DNA of 30,681 nt from a virus. A model generated the notes under the pieces. It saw nothing but the letters and a program-made list of their open reading frames with translations, was not told where the DNA came from and did no database searches. Shown piece by piece: positions 11,989-20,405 of this stretch. Position numbers and translations under genes: made by a program. Location of the stretch: the IMG/VR virus record IMGVR_UViG_3300008120_007117, positions 1 through 30,681 of that record; one strand, written 5' to 3'. Within the stretch, counting starts at the first letter, position 1, and every line of letters starts with the position of its first letter.

Positions 11989-12060
11989 CGGGGTGTAGCG
12001 CAGAGGTAGCGCGTCTGTTTTGGGAACAGAAAGTCGGGAGTTCGATCCTCTCCACCCCGA
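11989..12060 (+). tRNA. tRNA-Pro (UGG)
   Basis: CGGGGTG pairs with CACCCCG, anticodon stem TCTGT/ACAGA frames TTTGGGA, giving UGG, and the T loop TTCGATC is canonical. The initial C fits proline tRNA. CCA is not encoded. Confidence 0.97.
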
Positions 12061-12062
12061 TC

Positions 12063-12080
12063 GCCAGTTTCTTCACTGGC
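12063..12080 (+). terminator. Hairpin after tRNA-Pro
   Basis: GCCAGT-ttcttc-ACTGGC is a perfect 6-bp stem directly behind tRNA-Pro. There is no T tract, so it may be a processing or weak termination signal. The next promoter starts four bases later. Confidence 0.5.
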
Positions 12081-12084
12081 ACAC

Positions 12085-12113
12085 TTGACACAAAAACCCA
12101 AACACTTTATAAT
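12085..12113 (+). promoter_or_regulatory. Sigma70-type promoter for 12137-12582
   Basis: TTGACA (12085-12090), 17-bp spacer, TATAAT (12108-12113). The first ATG is 24 bases downstream. Confidence 0.9.
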
Positions 12114-12136
12114 AGTAGAGCAAACAAAACAAAACA

Positions 12137-12352
12137 ATGTCTCTGATCCAAAAATTCAAGAAAGATGTTAGCACTCTTCGTCTTGCTGCTAACGGGGAAA
12201 TCTACCTTGATGTAAAGAATCCGAAACTTTATAAAAAGGTTCGCCGCTTTTATGAAAACGAAGGCGTCGTATTTTCTGGTGACCCCCTTGATGATTACGA
12301 AATGCTTATGGAGTACATCGATCAAGATCTTGAATCTATTGAGGTTGCATGA
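12137..12352 (+). CDS. Small hypothetical protein (71 aa)
   Basis: Soluble, mixed-charge protein with an N-terminal basic helix (SLIQKFKKDVSTLRLA) and an acidic C-terminus (DDYEMLMEYIDQDLESIEVA). It is the first gene behind a consensus promoter and overlaps the next by four bases (ATGA), so the two are probably co-translated early genes. No family recognised. Confidence 0.8.
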   Translation: MSLIQKFKKDVSTLRLAANGEIYLDVKNPKLYKKVRRFYENEGVVFSGDPLDDYEMLMEYIDQDLESIEVA

Positions 12353-12582
12353 CAAAAGTTCTTCTGGAACGTGAAGGATATCGCTTTGTTGAAGCAGGTA
12401 TTCTTGAAATAAACGGTAAACCCGATTATCGCTTGCAAAAGCAAAACTATTATACCAAACGCTGGAATGACATTTATCTTTTTGATAATGGTCTACAATG
12501 TACTACTGCAATGGAAGACATTGAATATGCGAAGTGGTTAGATCCAGATAGAGTTCCTTGTTATGTGAGAGACGATGATTAA
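12349..12582 (+). CDS. Small hypothetical protein (77 aa)
   Basis: Soluble protein rich in charged and aromatic residues (GYRFVEAGILEINGKPDYRLQ; YYTKRWNDIYLFDNGL), suggesting a small beta-strand domain. Its stop is directly followed by the hairpin ATAGTC/GACTAT (12583-12601), which may help end the unit. Function unknown. Confidence 0.8.
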   Translation: MTKVLLEREGYRFVEAGILEINGKPDYRLQKQNYYTKRWNDIYLFDNGLQCTTAMEDIEYAKWLDPDRVPCYVRDDD

Positions 12583-12601
12583 ATAGTCTCGGGATGACTA
12601 T
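12583..12601 (+). terminator. Hairpin after the small gene pair
   Basis: ATAGTC (12583-12588) pairs with GACTAT (12596-12601) with a seven-base loop, followed by AAAAG instead of a T tract. It could be a processing site or weak terminator. Confidence 0.35.
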
Positions 12602-12631
12602 AAAAGCGCACTGGTCGGGAGCAAACCCCTT

Positions 12632-12859
12632 ATGTCTAAAACAAGTATCCTAAGGTATCTTGGGAACTTTCTTCTCATAATTGGTTATCAAACTATGTTG
12701 TGGGGAAATTTTAAATATGGTTTGCTGGTCAAAGTTATTGGAGGATTTCTAACAGTACCTTTTGCCATTAAACTTAAACTTTGGGATGTACTATTCTTAT
12801 GTGCATTCTTTGGTATTACCGAGATATCAAAGTTAACCCAACTTTTCTTAGTTTCTTAA
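12632..12859 (+). CDS. Small multi-pass membrane protein
   Basis: 75 residues, mostly hydrophobic, with two to three likely membrane segments (YLGNFLLIIGYQTMLWG; YGLLVKVIGGFLTVPFAI; DVLFLCAFFGI). The stop codon lies in the palindromic hairpin at 12847-12866. The gene is isolated between a hairpin and a long structured spacer. No recognised family. Confidence 0.75.
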   Translation: MSKTSILRYLGNFLLIIGYQTMLWGNFKYGLLVKVIGGFLTVPFAIKLKLWDVLFLCAFFGITEISKLTQLFLVS

Positions 12860-12866
12860 AACTAAG
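12847..12866. repeat. Palindromic hairpin over a stop codon
   Basis: CTTAGTTT (12847-12854) pairs perfectly with AAACTAAG (12859-12866). It overlaps the TAA of the membrane protein gene and could stabilise or end that transcript. Confidence 0.55.
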
Positions 12867-12994
12867 TGGTGGAGTCAATCTGACCCCTTCTGGTTTCTTG
12901 CTTTTCCATAAAAGAGCAAGTGGTGCGGATGGGACTCTCTCCCGCCTGGTTTCCAATTTCCAGTCAAAGAATTGGTGGCGAGCCTGAGTTACAG
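12867..12994 (+). other. Structured non-coding spacer before the glycan cluster
   Basis: This stretch has no convincing gene. It folds into CTTGCTTTT-ccat-AAAA-ga-GCAAG (12897-12920) and an extended hairpin CGCC...CCAATT...AATTGG.GGCG (12943-12980). The bases around 12921-12946 recall the 3' half of a tRNA on the minus strand, but no matching acceptor 5' half or T loop exists. It may be a small RNA or a decayed RNA gene. Confidence 0.35.
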
Positions 12995-13022
12995 AGGTGG
13001 GTTGCATAAACCCACCTTTTTT
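12995..13022 (+). terminator. Terminator with embedded -35 box upstream of gmd
   Basis: AGGTGGGTT (12995-13003) pairs with AACCCACCT (13009-13017) and is followed by a T tract, a clear intrinsic terminator. Its arm and loop contain the TTGCAT -35 box of the glycan cluster promoter. Confidence 0.9.
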
Positions 13023-13030
13023 AGTATAAT
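13002..13030 (+). promoter_or_regulatory. Sigma70-type promoter of the glycan cluster, nested in a terminator
   Basis: TTGCAT (13002-13007), a 17-bp spacer made of terminator arm plus T tract, and TATAAT (13025-13030). It is the only obvious promoter I found for the 16.6-kb cluster that begins at 13051. Confidence 0.8.
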
Positions 13031-13050
13031 AATTAAAAGTATTTTTGTCT

Positions 13051-14052
13051 ATGAAGGTTGCATTAATTACAGGTATTACAGGACAGGATGGATCTTATCT
13101 TGCTGAACTTCTTTTAGAAAAAGGTTATGAAGTTCATGGTATCGTAAGACGTGCATCTTTGATCAATACTCATCGTATTGATCATTTGTATCAAAATGTT
13201 AAGTTACATTACGGAGACTTAACAGACTCTACTAATATAGTAAGAGTTATACAAAAAGTCCAACCTGATGAAATTTACAATCTTGGTGCTCAGAGTCATG
13301 TCAAAGTATCCTTTGAGATGCCTGAATACACTGCTGATGTGGATGGTATGGGAACTCTTCGGGTTCTTGAAGCAGTGCGTCTTTTGGGTATGGAAGACCG
13401 TGTACGCATCTATCAAGCCTCTACAAGTGAACTTTACGGACTGGTTCAAGAAACTCCTCAAAAAGAAACAACTCCATTCTATCCTCGTTCCCCTTATGGT
13501 TGTGCCAAACTTTATGGATATTGGATAACCAAAAATTATCGTGAAGCATATGGAATGTATGCTTGCACTGGAATTCTGTTTAATCATGAATCGCCAAGAC
13601 GTGGAGAAACGTTTGTAACACGTAAGATTACTCGTGGTCTTTCAAAGATTTCTTGTGGACTTCAAGATGTTCTTGAACTTGGTAATCTAAATGCAAAACG
13701 TGACTGGGGACATGCTAAGGATTTTGTTGAGGCAATGTGGTTGATGCTTCAACAAGATCAACCAGAAGACTATGTGATTGCTACTGGTAAACAGTATTCT
13801 GTGCGTGAGTTTGTGGAAGAAGCGGCACCTTATTTTGGTATGAATATTGTTTGGGAAGGTGAAGGACTTGGTGAAGTAGGTATTGATAAGACTACTGGTA
13901 GAACGGTCATTAAGGTCAATCCTAAATATTTTCGACCTGCTGAAGTAGAGACTTTATTAGGTGATGCCACTAAGGCAAAGGCAAATCTAGGTTGGGAACC
14001 TAAGATTTCTTTTAAACAACTTGTTGAGGATATGTGCATTTATGGACAGTGA
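13051..14052 (+). CDS. gmd: GDP-mannose 4,6-dehydratase
   Basis: The 333-residue enzyme has the SDR signature [13 protein letters not shown] (8-20), the conserved STSELYG (124-130), and the catalytic pair Tyr149/Lys153 in [28 protein letters not shown] is typical of the family. It converts GDP-D-mannose to GDP-4-keto-6-deoxymannose using bound NADP, the first step to GDP-L-fucose or other deoxyhexoses. ATG at 13051 is preferred over the TTG two codons upstream. The next gene, the expected pathway partner, overlaps by 11 bases. Confidence 0.97.
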   Translation: MKVALITGITGQDGSYLAELLLEKGYEVHGIVRRASLINTHRIDHLYQNVKLHYGDLTDSTNIVRVIQKVQPDEIYNLGAQSHVKVSFEMPEYTADVDGMGTLRVLEAVRLLGMEDRVRIYQASTSELYGLVQETPQKETTPFYPRSPYGCAKLYGYWITKNYREAYGMYACTGILFNHESPRRGETFVTRKITRGLSKISCGLQDVLELGNLNAKRDWGHAKDFVEAMWLMLQQDQPEDYVIATGKQYSVREFVEEAAPYFGMNIVWEGEGLGEVGIDKTTGRTVIKVNPKYFRPAEVETLLGDATKAKANLGWEPKISFKQLVEDMCIYGQ

Positions 14053-14977
14053 AAGTCGTGTTTATGTTGCTGGAAATACAGGATTAGTCGGTTCTGCAAT
14101 TGTTCGTATGCTTCATATGAAGGGGTATACGAATATTATTTCAACGCCATCTTCTCATTGGGATTTGAGGCGGCAGGAAGATGTTGAAAGATTTTTTAGG
14201 GTAAATGAACCAGAATATGTCTATCTTGCAGCGGCAAAAGTAGGTGGTATTGGTGCAAATAATAATTATCCTGCACATTTCATCTATGATAATTTGATGA
14301 TCCAAACAAATATCATTGATGCTGCTAGGAAATTTGGTGTAAAGAAACTTTTGTTTTTGGGTTCATCTTGCATCTATCCTAAGTTTGCAACACAACCAAT
14401 CACCGAAGATCAGTTGATGACTGGTGCTCTTGAACCAACAAATGATGCTTATGCGATTGCTAAAATTGCTGGTATTAAAATGTGCCAGGCATATCGTAAA
14501 CAGTATGGGTTCAATGCAATTTCTTTGATGCCTACAAATCTTTATGGTCCTAATGACAATTTCGATCTAGAATCATCTCATGTTCTTCCTGCAATGATTG
14601 CTAAATTTCACGCTGCTCTTAGTCATAGTAAGCATTGGGAAGTCAAACTTTGGGGTGATGGGTCTGCTATGAGAGAGTTTCTGCATGTTGATGATCTTGC
14701 GGAAGCGTGTTTTGTTTGTATGAAAGATTATAATGAATTTGAACATATTAATGTTGGCACTGGTGAAGATGTAACGATTAAGGAACTTGCTCAGACTGTT
14801 GCTGATGTTGTTGGATATAATCGTGACATTAACTGGGATTCTACAAAACCAAATGGAACTCCACGCAAAGTTTTGAATGTAGATAAAATCAAAGCACTTG
14901 GGTGGGAACCAAAAATTTCCTTAAAGGAAGGTATTAAGACAACTTACGAATGGTATAAAGATTATGTTGTCATTTAA
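14042..14977 (+). CDS. fcl: GDP-L-fucose synthase (epimerase/reductase)
   Basis: 311 residues with dinucleotide site [11 protein letters not shown] (9-19), GSSCIYPK (107-114) carrying Ser108 and Cys110, and the Tyr137/Lys141 pair in [20 protein letters not shown] is family-typical. It epimerises and reduces GDP-4-keto-6-deoxymannose to GDP-L-fucose with NADPH. I start at the ATG at 14042, which gives the normal family length; the open frame extends seven codons further up. With gmd before it and a fucosyltransferase-type gene after it, a GDP-fucose supply route is complete. Confidence 0.96.
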   Translation: MDSESRVYVAGNTGLVGSAIVRMLHMKGYTNIISTPSSHWDLRRQEDVERFFRVNEPEYVYLAAAKVGGIGANNNYPAHFIYDNLMIQTNIIDAARKFGVKKLLFLGSSCIYPKFATQPITEDQLMTGALEPTNDAYAIAKIAGIKMCQAYRKQYGFNAISLMPTNLYGPNDNFDLESSHVLPAMIAKFHAALSHSKHWEVKLWGDGSAMREFLHVDDLAEACFVCMKDYNEFEHINVGTGEDVTIKELAQTVADVVGYNRDINWDSTKPNGTPRKVLNVDKIKALGWEPKISLKEGIKTTYEWYKDYVVI

Positions 14978-15761
14978 TAATCTTGGTAATCTTGGTAGAC
15001 TTGCAAATCAAATGTTTCAATATGCCTCATTGAAGGGTATAGCAAGAAAGAATGGATATGAGTTTTGTATTCCTTCGAAGGATCTTTTTGGCATTAGTGA
15101 TTTGAATGTAAGATCTTCGGATTGTACCATACATGATTGTTTTGATCTTTCTAATATTCACCAAGAAATTATTAAACAACCATTACTTCAAGAAAAGGGG
15201 TTTGGTTTTGATGAGCAATTTTTATCCAATTGTCCTGATAATGTAGATTTATTTGGATATTATCAAAGTGAAAAATATTTTAAACATATTGAAGATGAGA
15301 TAAGAAAAGATTTTACTTTTAAACAAGAAGTTTTAGACCTATCTTTGGATTTTTTTAAAAACTTTGAAAATACCAAAGTTATTTCACTTCATATTCGTAG
15401 AGGTGATTATGTAGTTAATTCAAATCATCCTGTACAAACCATAGAGTATTATGAAAAAGCATTAGAATATTTTGATGATACTCTTCCTGTTTTAGTATTT
15501 TCTGACGATTCTGAATGGTGTAAGCAGCAAGAACTTTTTATTCCAGACCGTTTTATGATATCTGAAGAAAATTCAACAGATGCTGATTTATGTCTAATGT
15601 CTTTATGTAAGTATCATATTATAGCGAATAGTTCTTATAGTTGGTGGGGTTCTTGGTTGGCAAAAAGTCAACGAACTATTGCACCTAAAAAATGGTTTGA
15701 TGGTGACTGTATAAATCACAGTACACAAGACTTATATTGTTCCGATTGGATTATCATCTGA
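14964..15761 (+). CDS. GT11-type alpha-1,2-fucosyltransferase
   Basis: The 265-residue protein shows GT11 hallmarks: GRLANQMFQYASLKGIA (11-27), FGYYQSEKYF (97-106), the donor-binding HIRRGDY (143-149), and late IIANSSYSWWGSWLA. Members transfer L-fucose from GDP-fucose to a sugar hydroxyl; both supply genes lie directly upstream. The start overlaps fcl by 14 bases and the stop overlaps the next gene by one base. There is no signal or membrane segment, so it is cytoplasmic. The acceptor is unknown. Confidence 0.92.
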   Translation: MLSFNNLGNLGRLANQMFQYASLKGIARKNGYEFCIPSKDLFGISDLNVRSSDCTIHDCFDLSNIHQEIIKQPLLQEKGFGFDEQFLSNCPDNVDLFGYYQSEKYFKHIEDEIRKDFTFKQEVLDLSLDFFKNFENTKVISLHIRRGDYVVNSNHPVQTIEYYEKALEYFDDTLPVLVFSDDSEWCKQQELFIPDRFMISEENSTDADLCLMSLCKYHIIANSSYSWWGSWLAKSQRTIAPKKWFDGDCINHSTQDLYCSDWIII

Positions 15762-16456
15762 TGAAAATTTGTATTTTAACTATTGCAACAAACAAGTATA
15801 TTCAGTTTGTTGAACGACTTCTCGATAATATTGAAGAAAATTTTTTAAATGGGCATGAAATTGAATGCCTACTTTTTACAGACCATGAAGTAGAAGCATC
15901 TGATAACGTAAGAGTTTGTCAGATTGACCATGAACCTTGGCCAATGCCAACTCTGAAGAGGTACAACTACTTTGTAAAAGAGAAAGAGTTTATCTCTCAG
16001 TTTGACTATTGCTTCTACTTTGATGTGGATATGGGTCTAGTGGATAAGGTTGGTGATGAGGTTCTGAGCGATCTGGTTGCCACCCAGCACCCTTACCAGT
16101 CCTTCTATCCTAAGGAGCAGAGGTCATATGATAGGAACCCACAGTCCCTTGCATACGTGCCTGTGGGTGAGGAAGGTGAGCATTATTATGCTGGTGGATT
16201 TAATGGTGGTTCGACTAAAAGATTTCTTGAAATGGCAGAAGTTCTTGCAGACCGTGTGACAAAAGATCTTGAAAATGGTGTGATTGCTTTATGGCATGAT
16301 GAGTCACAGATGAATCGATATCTGATCGATAATCCACCAACTTTAAGTCTTACTCCTTCATATTGCTTTGCCGAGGAAATGATGGGTAGTTCTGAGTATC
16401 CCTACGAACCTAAAATTATTGCATTGAAAAAGAACCATACTGAATTGAGGAATTGA
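15761..16456 (+). CDS. GT6-family (ABO-like) glycosyltransferase
   Basis: From the ATG at 15761 the protein is 231 residues. It has the GT6 core: FYFDVDMGLVD with a DxD motif (88-90), HYYAGGFNGGSTKRFLEMAE (141-160) and LWHDESQMNRYL (177-188). GT6 includes the histo-blood-group A/B transferases, which add alpha-1,3 Gal or GalNAc; fucosylated acceptors are used by the ABO enzymes, which fits the neighbouring fucosyltransferase. A GT6 gene is known from cyanophage P-SSM2. The middle third is less AT-rich than its neighbours. A second GT6 gene occurs at 22576. Confidence 0.88.
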   Translation: MKICILTIATNKYIQFVERLLDNIEENFLNGHEIECLLFTDHEVEASDNVRVCQIDHEPWPMPTLKRYNYFVKEKEFISQFDYCFYFDVDMGLVDKVGDEVLSDLVATQHPYQSFYPKEQRSYDRNPQSLAYVPVGEEGEHYYAGGFNGGSTKRFLEMAEVLADRVTKDLENGVIALWHDESQMNRYLIDNPPTLSLTPSYCFAEEMMGSSEYPYEPKIIALKKNHTELRN

Positions 16457-16459
16457 TAA

Positions 16460-17224
16460 ATGAGTAACATTTGTGCATATTTTCAAACTTATAGAAATAG
16501 AAAAGCAACAGAATTTGTACTTGAAAATTTTAGAAAACATCATCCAGATTCTCCATTGATGATGTTTTCGGATGCTGGATGTGATTTTAGTGATTTAGCA
16601 TCCAAGTATAATTGCAATTATCAACATCGTTTTATCAATCTTGGGAGACAAGGTCATCAAAAAATTAAAACCGAATCCGAGTATCCTGTAAATCCAAGTT
16701 ATGCTTTCAATAAAGAAGAAACTCTTGTATGGTTGCAAAGATTCTATGAGTCTTGTGTATATGGAGTATCAAATAACTGTAAGTATATTATAATGTTAGA
16801 GGATGATGTATTAGTCAAGAATAGAATAACTTTTGTTCCGGAAAATAATGGATTTTGTTGTGGTCCAGAAAATATGGAAAATTCTATTAGTCATTCACTT
16901 ACAAATTATCTTGCACAAAAGTACAATATAGTTTGCAATACAAATTTTTATGCTTGTTGTGGTGGTGCAATTTTTGATGCAAAACTTTTTGTAGAAAACT
17001 ATTATCAAGTTTTGTACTTTATTAATACAGAGTTTGATATTTTATTCCATCTTGATAATAAGATGGGGTGGTTAGATTTTTTTATGCATATCATTTATTT
17101 TTATCTTGGATGCAAGTATGTTCCCAATCCTCAATTTGCAGAAACTTGGATGAAGCAGAAGTGGGGAATTGATTGGGAACTTCCAGAATATTCTATTATT
17201 CATCAATATAAGGAGCATTATTAA
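16460..17224 (+). CDS. Putative GT-A glycosyltransferase
   Basis: 254 residues. MMFSDAGCDFSDLASKY (34-50) and IIMLEDDVLVK (110-120) suggest a GT-A fold with an acidic metal site, and a cysteine pair CCGGAIF follows. The end IIHQYKEHY parallels IVHQFREYY of the gene at 17932, so the two are distant paralogues flanking the methyltransferase gene. Family and sugar are not recognised. It overlaps the next gene by one base. Confidence 0.7.
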   Translation: MSNICAYFQTYRNRKATEFVLENFRKHHPDSPLMMFSDAGCDFSDLASKYNCNYQHRFINLGRQGHQKIKTESEYPVNPSYAFNKEETLVWLQRFYESCVYGVSNNCKYIIMLEDDVLVKNRITFVPENNGFCCGPENMENSISHSLTNYLAQKYNIVCNTNFYACCGGAIFDAKLFVENYYQVLYFINTEFDILFHLDNKMGWLDFFMHIIYFYLGCKYVPNPQFAETWMKQKWGIDWELPEYSIIHQYKEHY

Positions 17225-17928
17225 TGGCTAGACGTAAAATTTTAATTGACTGTGGCACTCATTTAGGGATGGGATGTTCCCAAATGATAAAACACTTTGA
17301 AATGGATCAAGAATGGGAAATATTTGGATTTGAGGCAAATCCATATGTTTTTGATGCTTATGTTAAAAACATTAAGTCTGAAAAGTATTCAGTTTTAACG
17401 GACAAAAATATTAAAATAGAAAACAAAGCTGTATGGATTTCTGACGAAGGAGTTGAGTTTTCTTTAAGAGGTATTACTCAATATCATTATGATAATTATT
17501 ATGGTGATGATTGGAAAAATGATCTAGCAACTATGGTTGGTGAGCATAACGGATTAGAGGTTGGTGAAGCACTAAAAGTTCCTTGGGATGGTGGTTCTTG
17601 TGTATCTCAACTAAAAAATAAAATAAACGATACCTCTGAAAGAGATAAACTTTATGAATGGCACGAAGATGTTAAAGTTGAGTCATTTAATCTATCTCAA
17701 TGGATAATTGATAATTTTTCCTCAGATGACTTCATTGTACTGAAAATGGATATTGAGGGATCAGAGTATGAGGTCTTGCCTAAAATGATTAAAGATGGTA
17801 GTATAAACTATATCGATCACGCATTTATTGAATGGCACGATTGGGTTATGCCCGAATATCGGTCTAGAACTTCTGAACTAATGAATGGACTACAAAATGC
17901 AAATGTACAACTTGGAGGATGGGGTTAA
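17224..17928 (+). CDS. FkbM-family methyltransferase
   Basis: 234 residues with SAM-binding motif ILIDCGTHLGMG (6-17), FGFEANPYVFD (35-44, glycine loop and acidic residue) and FIVLKMDIEGSEYEVL (170-185), the FkbM signature. Such enzymes O-methylate sugar hydroxyls and are common in glycan clusters. The stop is three bases before the next ATG. It probably caps or decorates a residue added by the flanking transferases. Confidence 0.9.
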   Translation: MARRKILIDCGTHLGMGCSQMIKHFEMDQEWEIFGFEANPYVFDAYVKNIKSEKYSVLTDKNIKIENKAVWISDEGVEFSLRGITQYHYDNYYGDDWKNDLATMVGEHNGLEVGEALKVPWDGGSCVSQLKNKINDTSERDKLYEWHEDVKVESFNLSQWIIDNFSSDDFIVLKMDIEGSEYEVLPKMIKDGSINYIDHAFIEWHDWVMPEYRSRTSELMNGLQNANVQLGGWG

Positions 17929-17931
17929 TTT

Positions 17932-18828
17932 ATGAAAGTTTCTATAGGAGAGTATGAAATTGAAGTTCCTCATAAAGATGAAAGTTTCAAACCACTTGAG
18001 CAAAATAACGCCAGTCTAGATAAAACGGTAATTGATGGTGAAGACATTACTGTCGGATTTGTTTATAATGCTGTCTATAAGCAAAAGAGGGCACTTGAAT
18101 ATGGACTGGAGCAGATTCGAAAGTTTTATCCAAATTCAAAGATATACATTGTTTCTGATGGTGGATATGACTATTCGTATCTTCAAGATCAATATGATAA
18201 CTTAAAATTTGAAATGGGCGAAGATACTATTGGTGCCTACACTCAAATGGATTTTTATAACTATCGTGAGGAAGAAAACCAGAAAGCAATTAAGAAAAAT
18301 ATTAAAGTTAATATTGAAAGAATCGTAGCAGGTATTGAGTATTGTGAACATCCGGACTGGATTTTTATGACTGAACCTGATGTTCTTCTTAGAGGTAAGG
18401 TATCTTATCCATCCAATGCAAAACTATTAGGAACTCGTCTAAATTATGCTTGGGATATTCCAGGAAGACTTGATCAGTATATTGCAATGAATCAGATTTC
18501 ATCACAAGTTGATACTTCTATTCCAATGTTTAGATGGGGTGCTGTTCCAGCAATATTTGATACTAAAACTTATCTGAAATCTGTTAAAGCGTATAAAGAA
18601 AACTTTGAACTTTTGGATGATATTACTACGACTGTTTTTGGAGTAAATTGCTTTGATGTAATTGTTCCATTTTTGTTCTCACTAGTTGGGGAGGAAGAAG
18701 TTTATAATTCCGAAATTACTGAGTGTCTTAGAGATCCATCTTGGAAAAATTCAAGTCATCCTATTGTCCATCAGTTTAGGGAATATTATTCTGATGAGTC
18801 TCATTACCCATACATTGAAATTCAATAA
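17932..18828 (+). CDS. Putative GT-A glycosyltransferase, paralogue of 16460-17224
   Basis: 298 residues. A short extra N-terminal part (1-38) precedes a GT-A-like core: YIVSDGGYDYSYLQDQY (72-88) and WIFMTEPDVLL (143-153), aligned in order with MMFSDAGCDFSDLASKY and IIMLEDDVLV of the upstream paralogue, where EDDV is replaced by EPDV. It ends with IVHQFREYY. The donor and acceptor are unknown. Being within six bases of its neighbours places it in the same transcript. Confidence 0.7.
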   Translation: MKVSIGEYEIEVPHKDESFKPLEQNNASLDKTVIDGEDITVGFVYNAVYKQKRALEYGLEQIRKFYPNSKIYIVSDGGYDYSYLQDQYDNLKFEMGEDTIGAYTQMDFYNYREEENQKAIKKNIKVNIERIVAGIEYCEHPDWIFMTEPDVLLRGKVSYPSNAKLLGTRLNYAWDIPGRLDQYIAMNQISSQVDTSIPMFRWGAVPAIFDTKTYLKSVKAYKENFELLDDITTTVFGVNCFDVIVPFLFSLVGEEEVYNSEITECLRDPSWKNSSHPIVHQFREYYSDESHYPYIEIQ

Positions 18829-18833
18829 GTAAA

Positions 18834-19628
18834 ATGAACCGAGTTACAGATTATAAAAAACTAAAATTAGATATTGTTAACTGGATAAGTCAATATCTTT
18901 TTCAAAATCCATCTATTAAATCCCTTGTAGTTGGTGTTTCGGGTGGAATTGACTCTGCTGTGGTATCTACTCTATGTGCAGAGACTGGTATGCCAACTTA
19001 TGTTTTGTCAATGCCTCTACATTCTTCTTCCGATAATAATCGTCTTTCTGATGATCATGCAAAAGCATTAGAATTAAAATATCCAAATGTTACTAGAATT
19101 CATATAGAACTTTCTGATGTCTATGATAAGTTTATGTATGGATTGAATTCTTGGACAAATAGTGATAATTATACAAGCAATGAACTTGCTAATGCAAATA
19201 CAAAATCACGTCTTCGTATGGTAACTTTGTATCAAATAGCAGGATCAGTAAGTGGTATTGTTGTTGGTACTGGTAATAAAGTTGAAGATTATGGAGTAGG
19301 ATTTTATACTAAATATGGTGACGGTGGAGTTGACATTGCTCCTATCGCAGACTTGTATAAAACTGAAGTATGGGAACTTGGGAAAGAACTTGGTGTAGAT
19401 CAACGTATTATTGATGCCCCTCCAACAGATGGTCTTTGGACCGATGGTAGATCTGATGAAGATCAGATCGGGACCTCCTATGAGATGTTGGAGTGGGTAA
19501 TGGAAAAAGGTCTATCAGAAGATCCAATGTTTATGACTGAGCAAGAAACATTAGCGATTAATGTCTATCAAAAATTTAATACACAAAACAAACATAAAAT
19601 GCTGCCCATTCCTACATTTAAACTATGA
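18834..19628 (+). CDS. nadE: NH3-dependent NAD+ synthetase
   Basis: 264 residues, near the family length. Visible are the PP-loop VGVSGGIDSA (33-42), NTKSRLRM (122-129), VGTGNKVED (144-152) and YTKYGDGGVDIAPIADLYKTEV (158-179). There is no glutaminase domain, so ammonia is the expected nitrogen donor. It converts deamido-NAD, ATP and ammonia to NAD. Its place among sugar dehydrogenases suggests cofactor supply; amidation of a sugar or another acid by a repurposed NadE fold is an alternative. It overlaps the next gene by four bases. Confidence 0.92.
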   Translation: MNRVTDYKKLKLDIVNWISQYLFQNPSIKSLVVGVSGGIDSAVVSTLCAETGMPTYVLSMPLHSSSDNNRLSDDHAKALELKYPNVTRIHIELSDVYDKFMYGLNSWTNSDNYTSNELANANTKSRLRMVTLYQIAGSVSGIVVGTGNKVEDYGVGFYTKYGDGGVDIAPIADLYKTEVWELGKELGVDQRIIDAPPTDGLWTDGRSDEDQIGTSYEMLEWVMEKGLSEDPMFMTEQETLAINVYQKFNTQNKHKMLPIPTFKL

Positions 19629-20404
19629 CTGCAACTATTGAAGACGTTAAAACATTCTGGAATACCAGACCTTGTAATGTTCGTCATTCTCAAAAAGAAG
19701 TCGGAACCAAAGAATACTTTGATGAAGTAGAAAGAAAACGATATACTGCAGAACCACACATTCTAAACTTTGCTGATTTTAAAACTTGGAACGGAAAAAA
19801 AGTTTTAGAAATTGGATGTGGTCTTGCTACAGATGGAATTAACTTTGCTCGTGCTGGAGCAGAATATACTGCTACAGACTTGTCTGTTGAGTCTCTCAAT
19901 CTTGCTAAAAAACGGTTTGAGGTGTATAATGAGAGGGGTAATTTTTATGTCGGTAATTCTGAAGAACTCTCTTCTTTTTTGCCACAAGAGACATATGATT
20001 TGATCTATTCATTTGGTGTTATTCATCATAGTCCAAGTCCAGAAAAGATAATTTCTGAGATTAAAAACTATATGAATAGCAATAGTGTTCTCAAAATTAT
20101 GTTATACGCTACTAAGTCTTGGAAAAACTATATGATTGAGGCGGGACTTGATCAACCCGAAGCACAGTATGGTTGTCCTATAGCAAACACATATGCAGAG
20201 AACGAAGTGAGAGAACTACTAGATGGTTTCGATGTAATTTCAATAGAACAAAATCATATCTTTCCATATCAAATTGAACCATATAAGCAAGGTAAGTTTC
20301 AAAAAGAGCCCTGGTTTGAAGCAATGCCTTCAGAAGTATTTGATGTTCTGAAAAAAAATCTTGGGTGGCATCTACTTATTACAGCAAAATTAAAGGAAAA
20401 CTGA
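19625..20404 (+). CDS. Class I SAM-dependent methyltransferase
   Basis: 259 residues. Motif I KVLEIGCGLATDG (59-71), the acidic ribose-binding step TATDLSVESL (82-91) and YDLIYSFGVIHHSP after it define a class I methyltransferase. The N-terminal VKTFWNTRPCNVRHS is typical of small-molecule or sugar methyltransferases in polysaccharide clusters. The ATG overlaps the nadE stop. The target is unknown; an O- or C-methylated sugar is likely from context. Confidence 0.88.
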   Translation: MTATIEDVKTFWNTRPCNVRHSQKEVGTKEYFDEVERKRYTAEPHILNFADFKTWNGKKVLEIGCGLATDGINFARAGAEYTATDLSVESLNLAKKRFEVYNERGNFYVGNSEELSSFLPQETYDLIYSFGVIHHSPSPEKIISEIKNYMNSNSVLKIMLYATKSWKNYMIEAGLDQPEAQYGCPIANTYAENEVRELLDGFDVISIEQNHIFPYQIEPYKQGKFQKEPWFEAMPSEVFDVLKKNLGWHLLITAKLKEN

Positions 20405-20405
20405 T

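Noticed and set aside
11876-12091. 71-codon minus-strand frame
   Set aside because: It is antisense to tRNA-Pro and a real small gene; no ribosome site or promoter supports it.
12921-12985. Possible tRNA on the minus strand
   Set aside because: A CCA-like end and T-arm-like stem are present, but no matching acceptor 5' half, T loop or anticodon arm could be built.
12816-13007. 63-codon minus-strand frame and overlapping plus-strand frame at 12781-12987
   Set aside because: They cross the hairpin-rich spacer and the terminator before gmd; composition looks non-coding.
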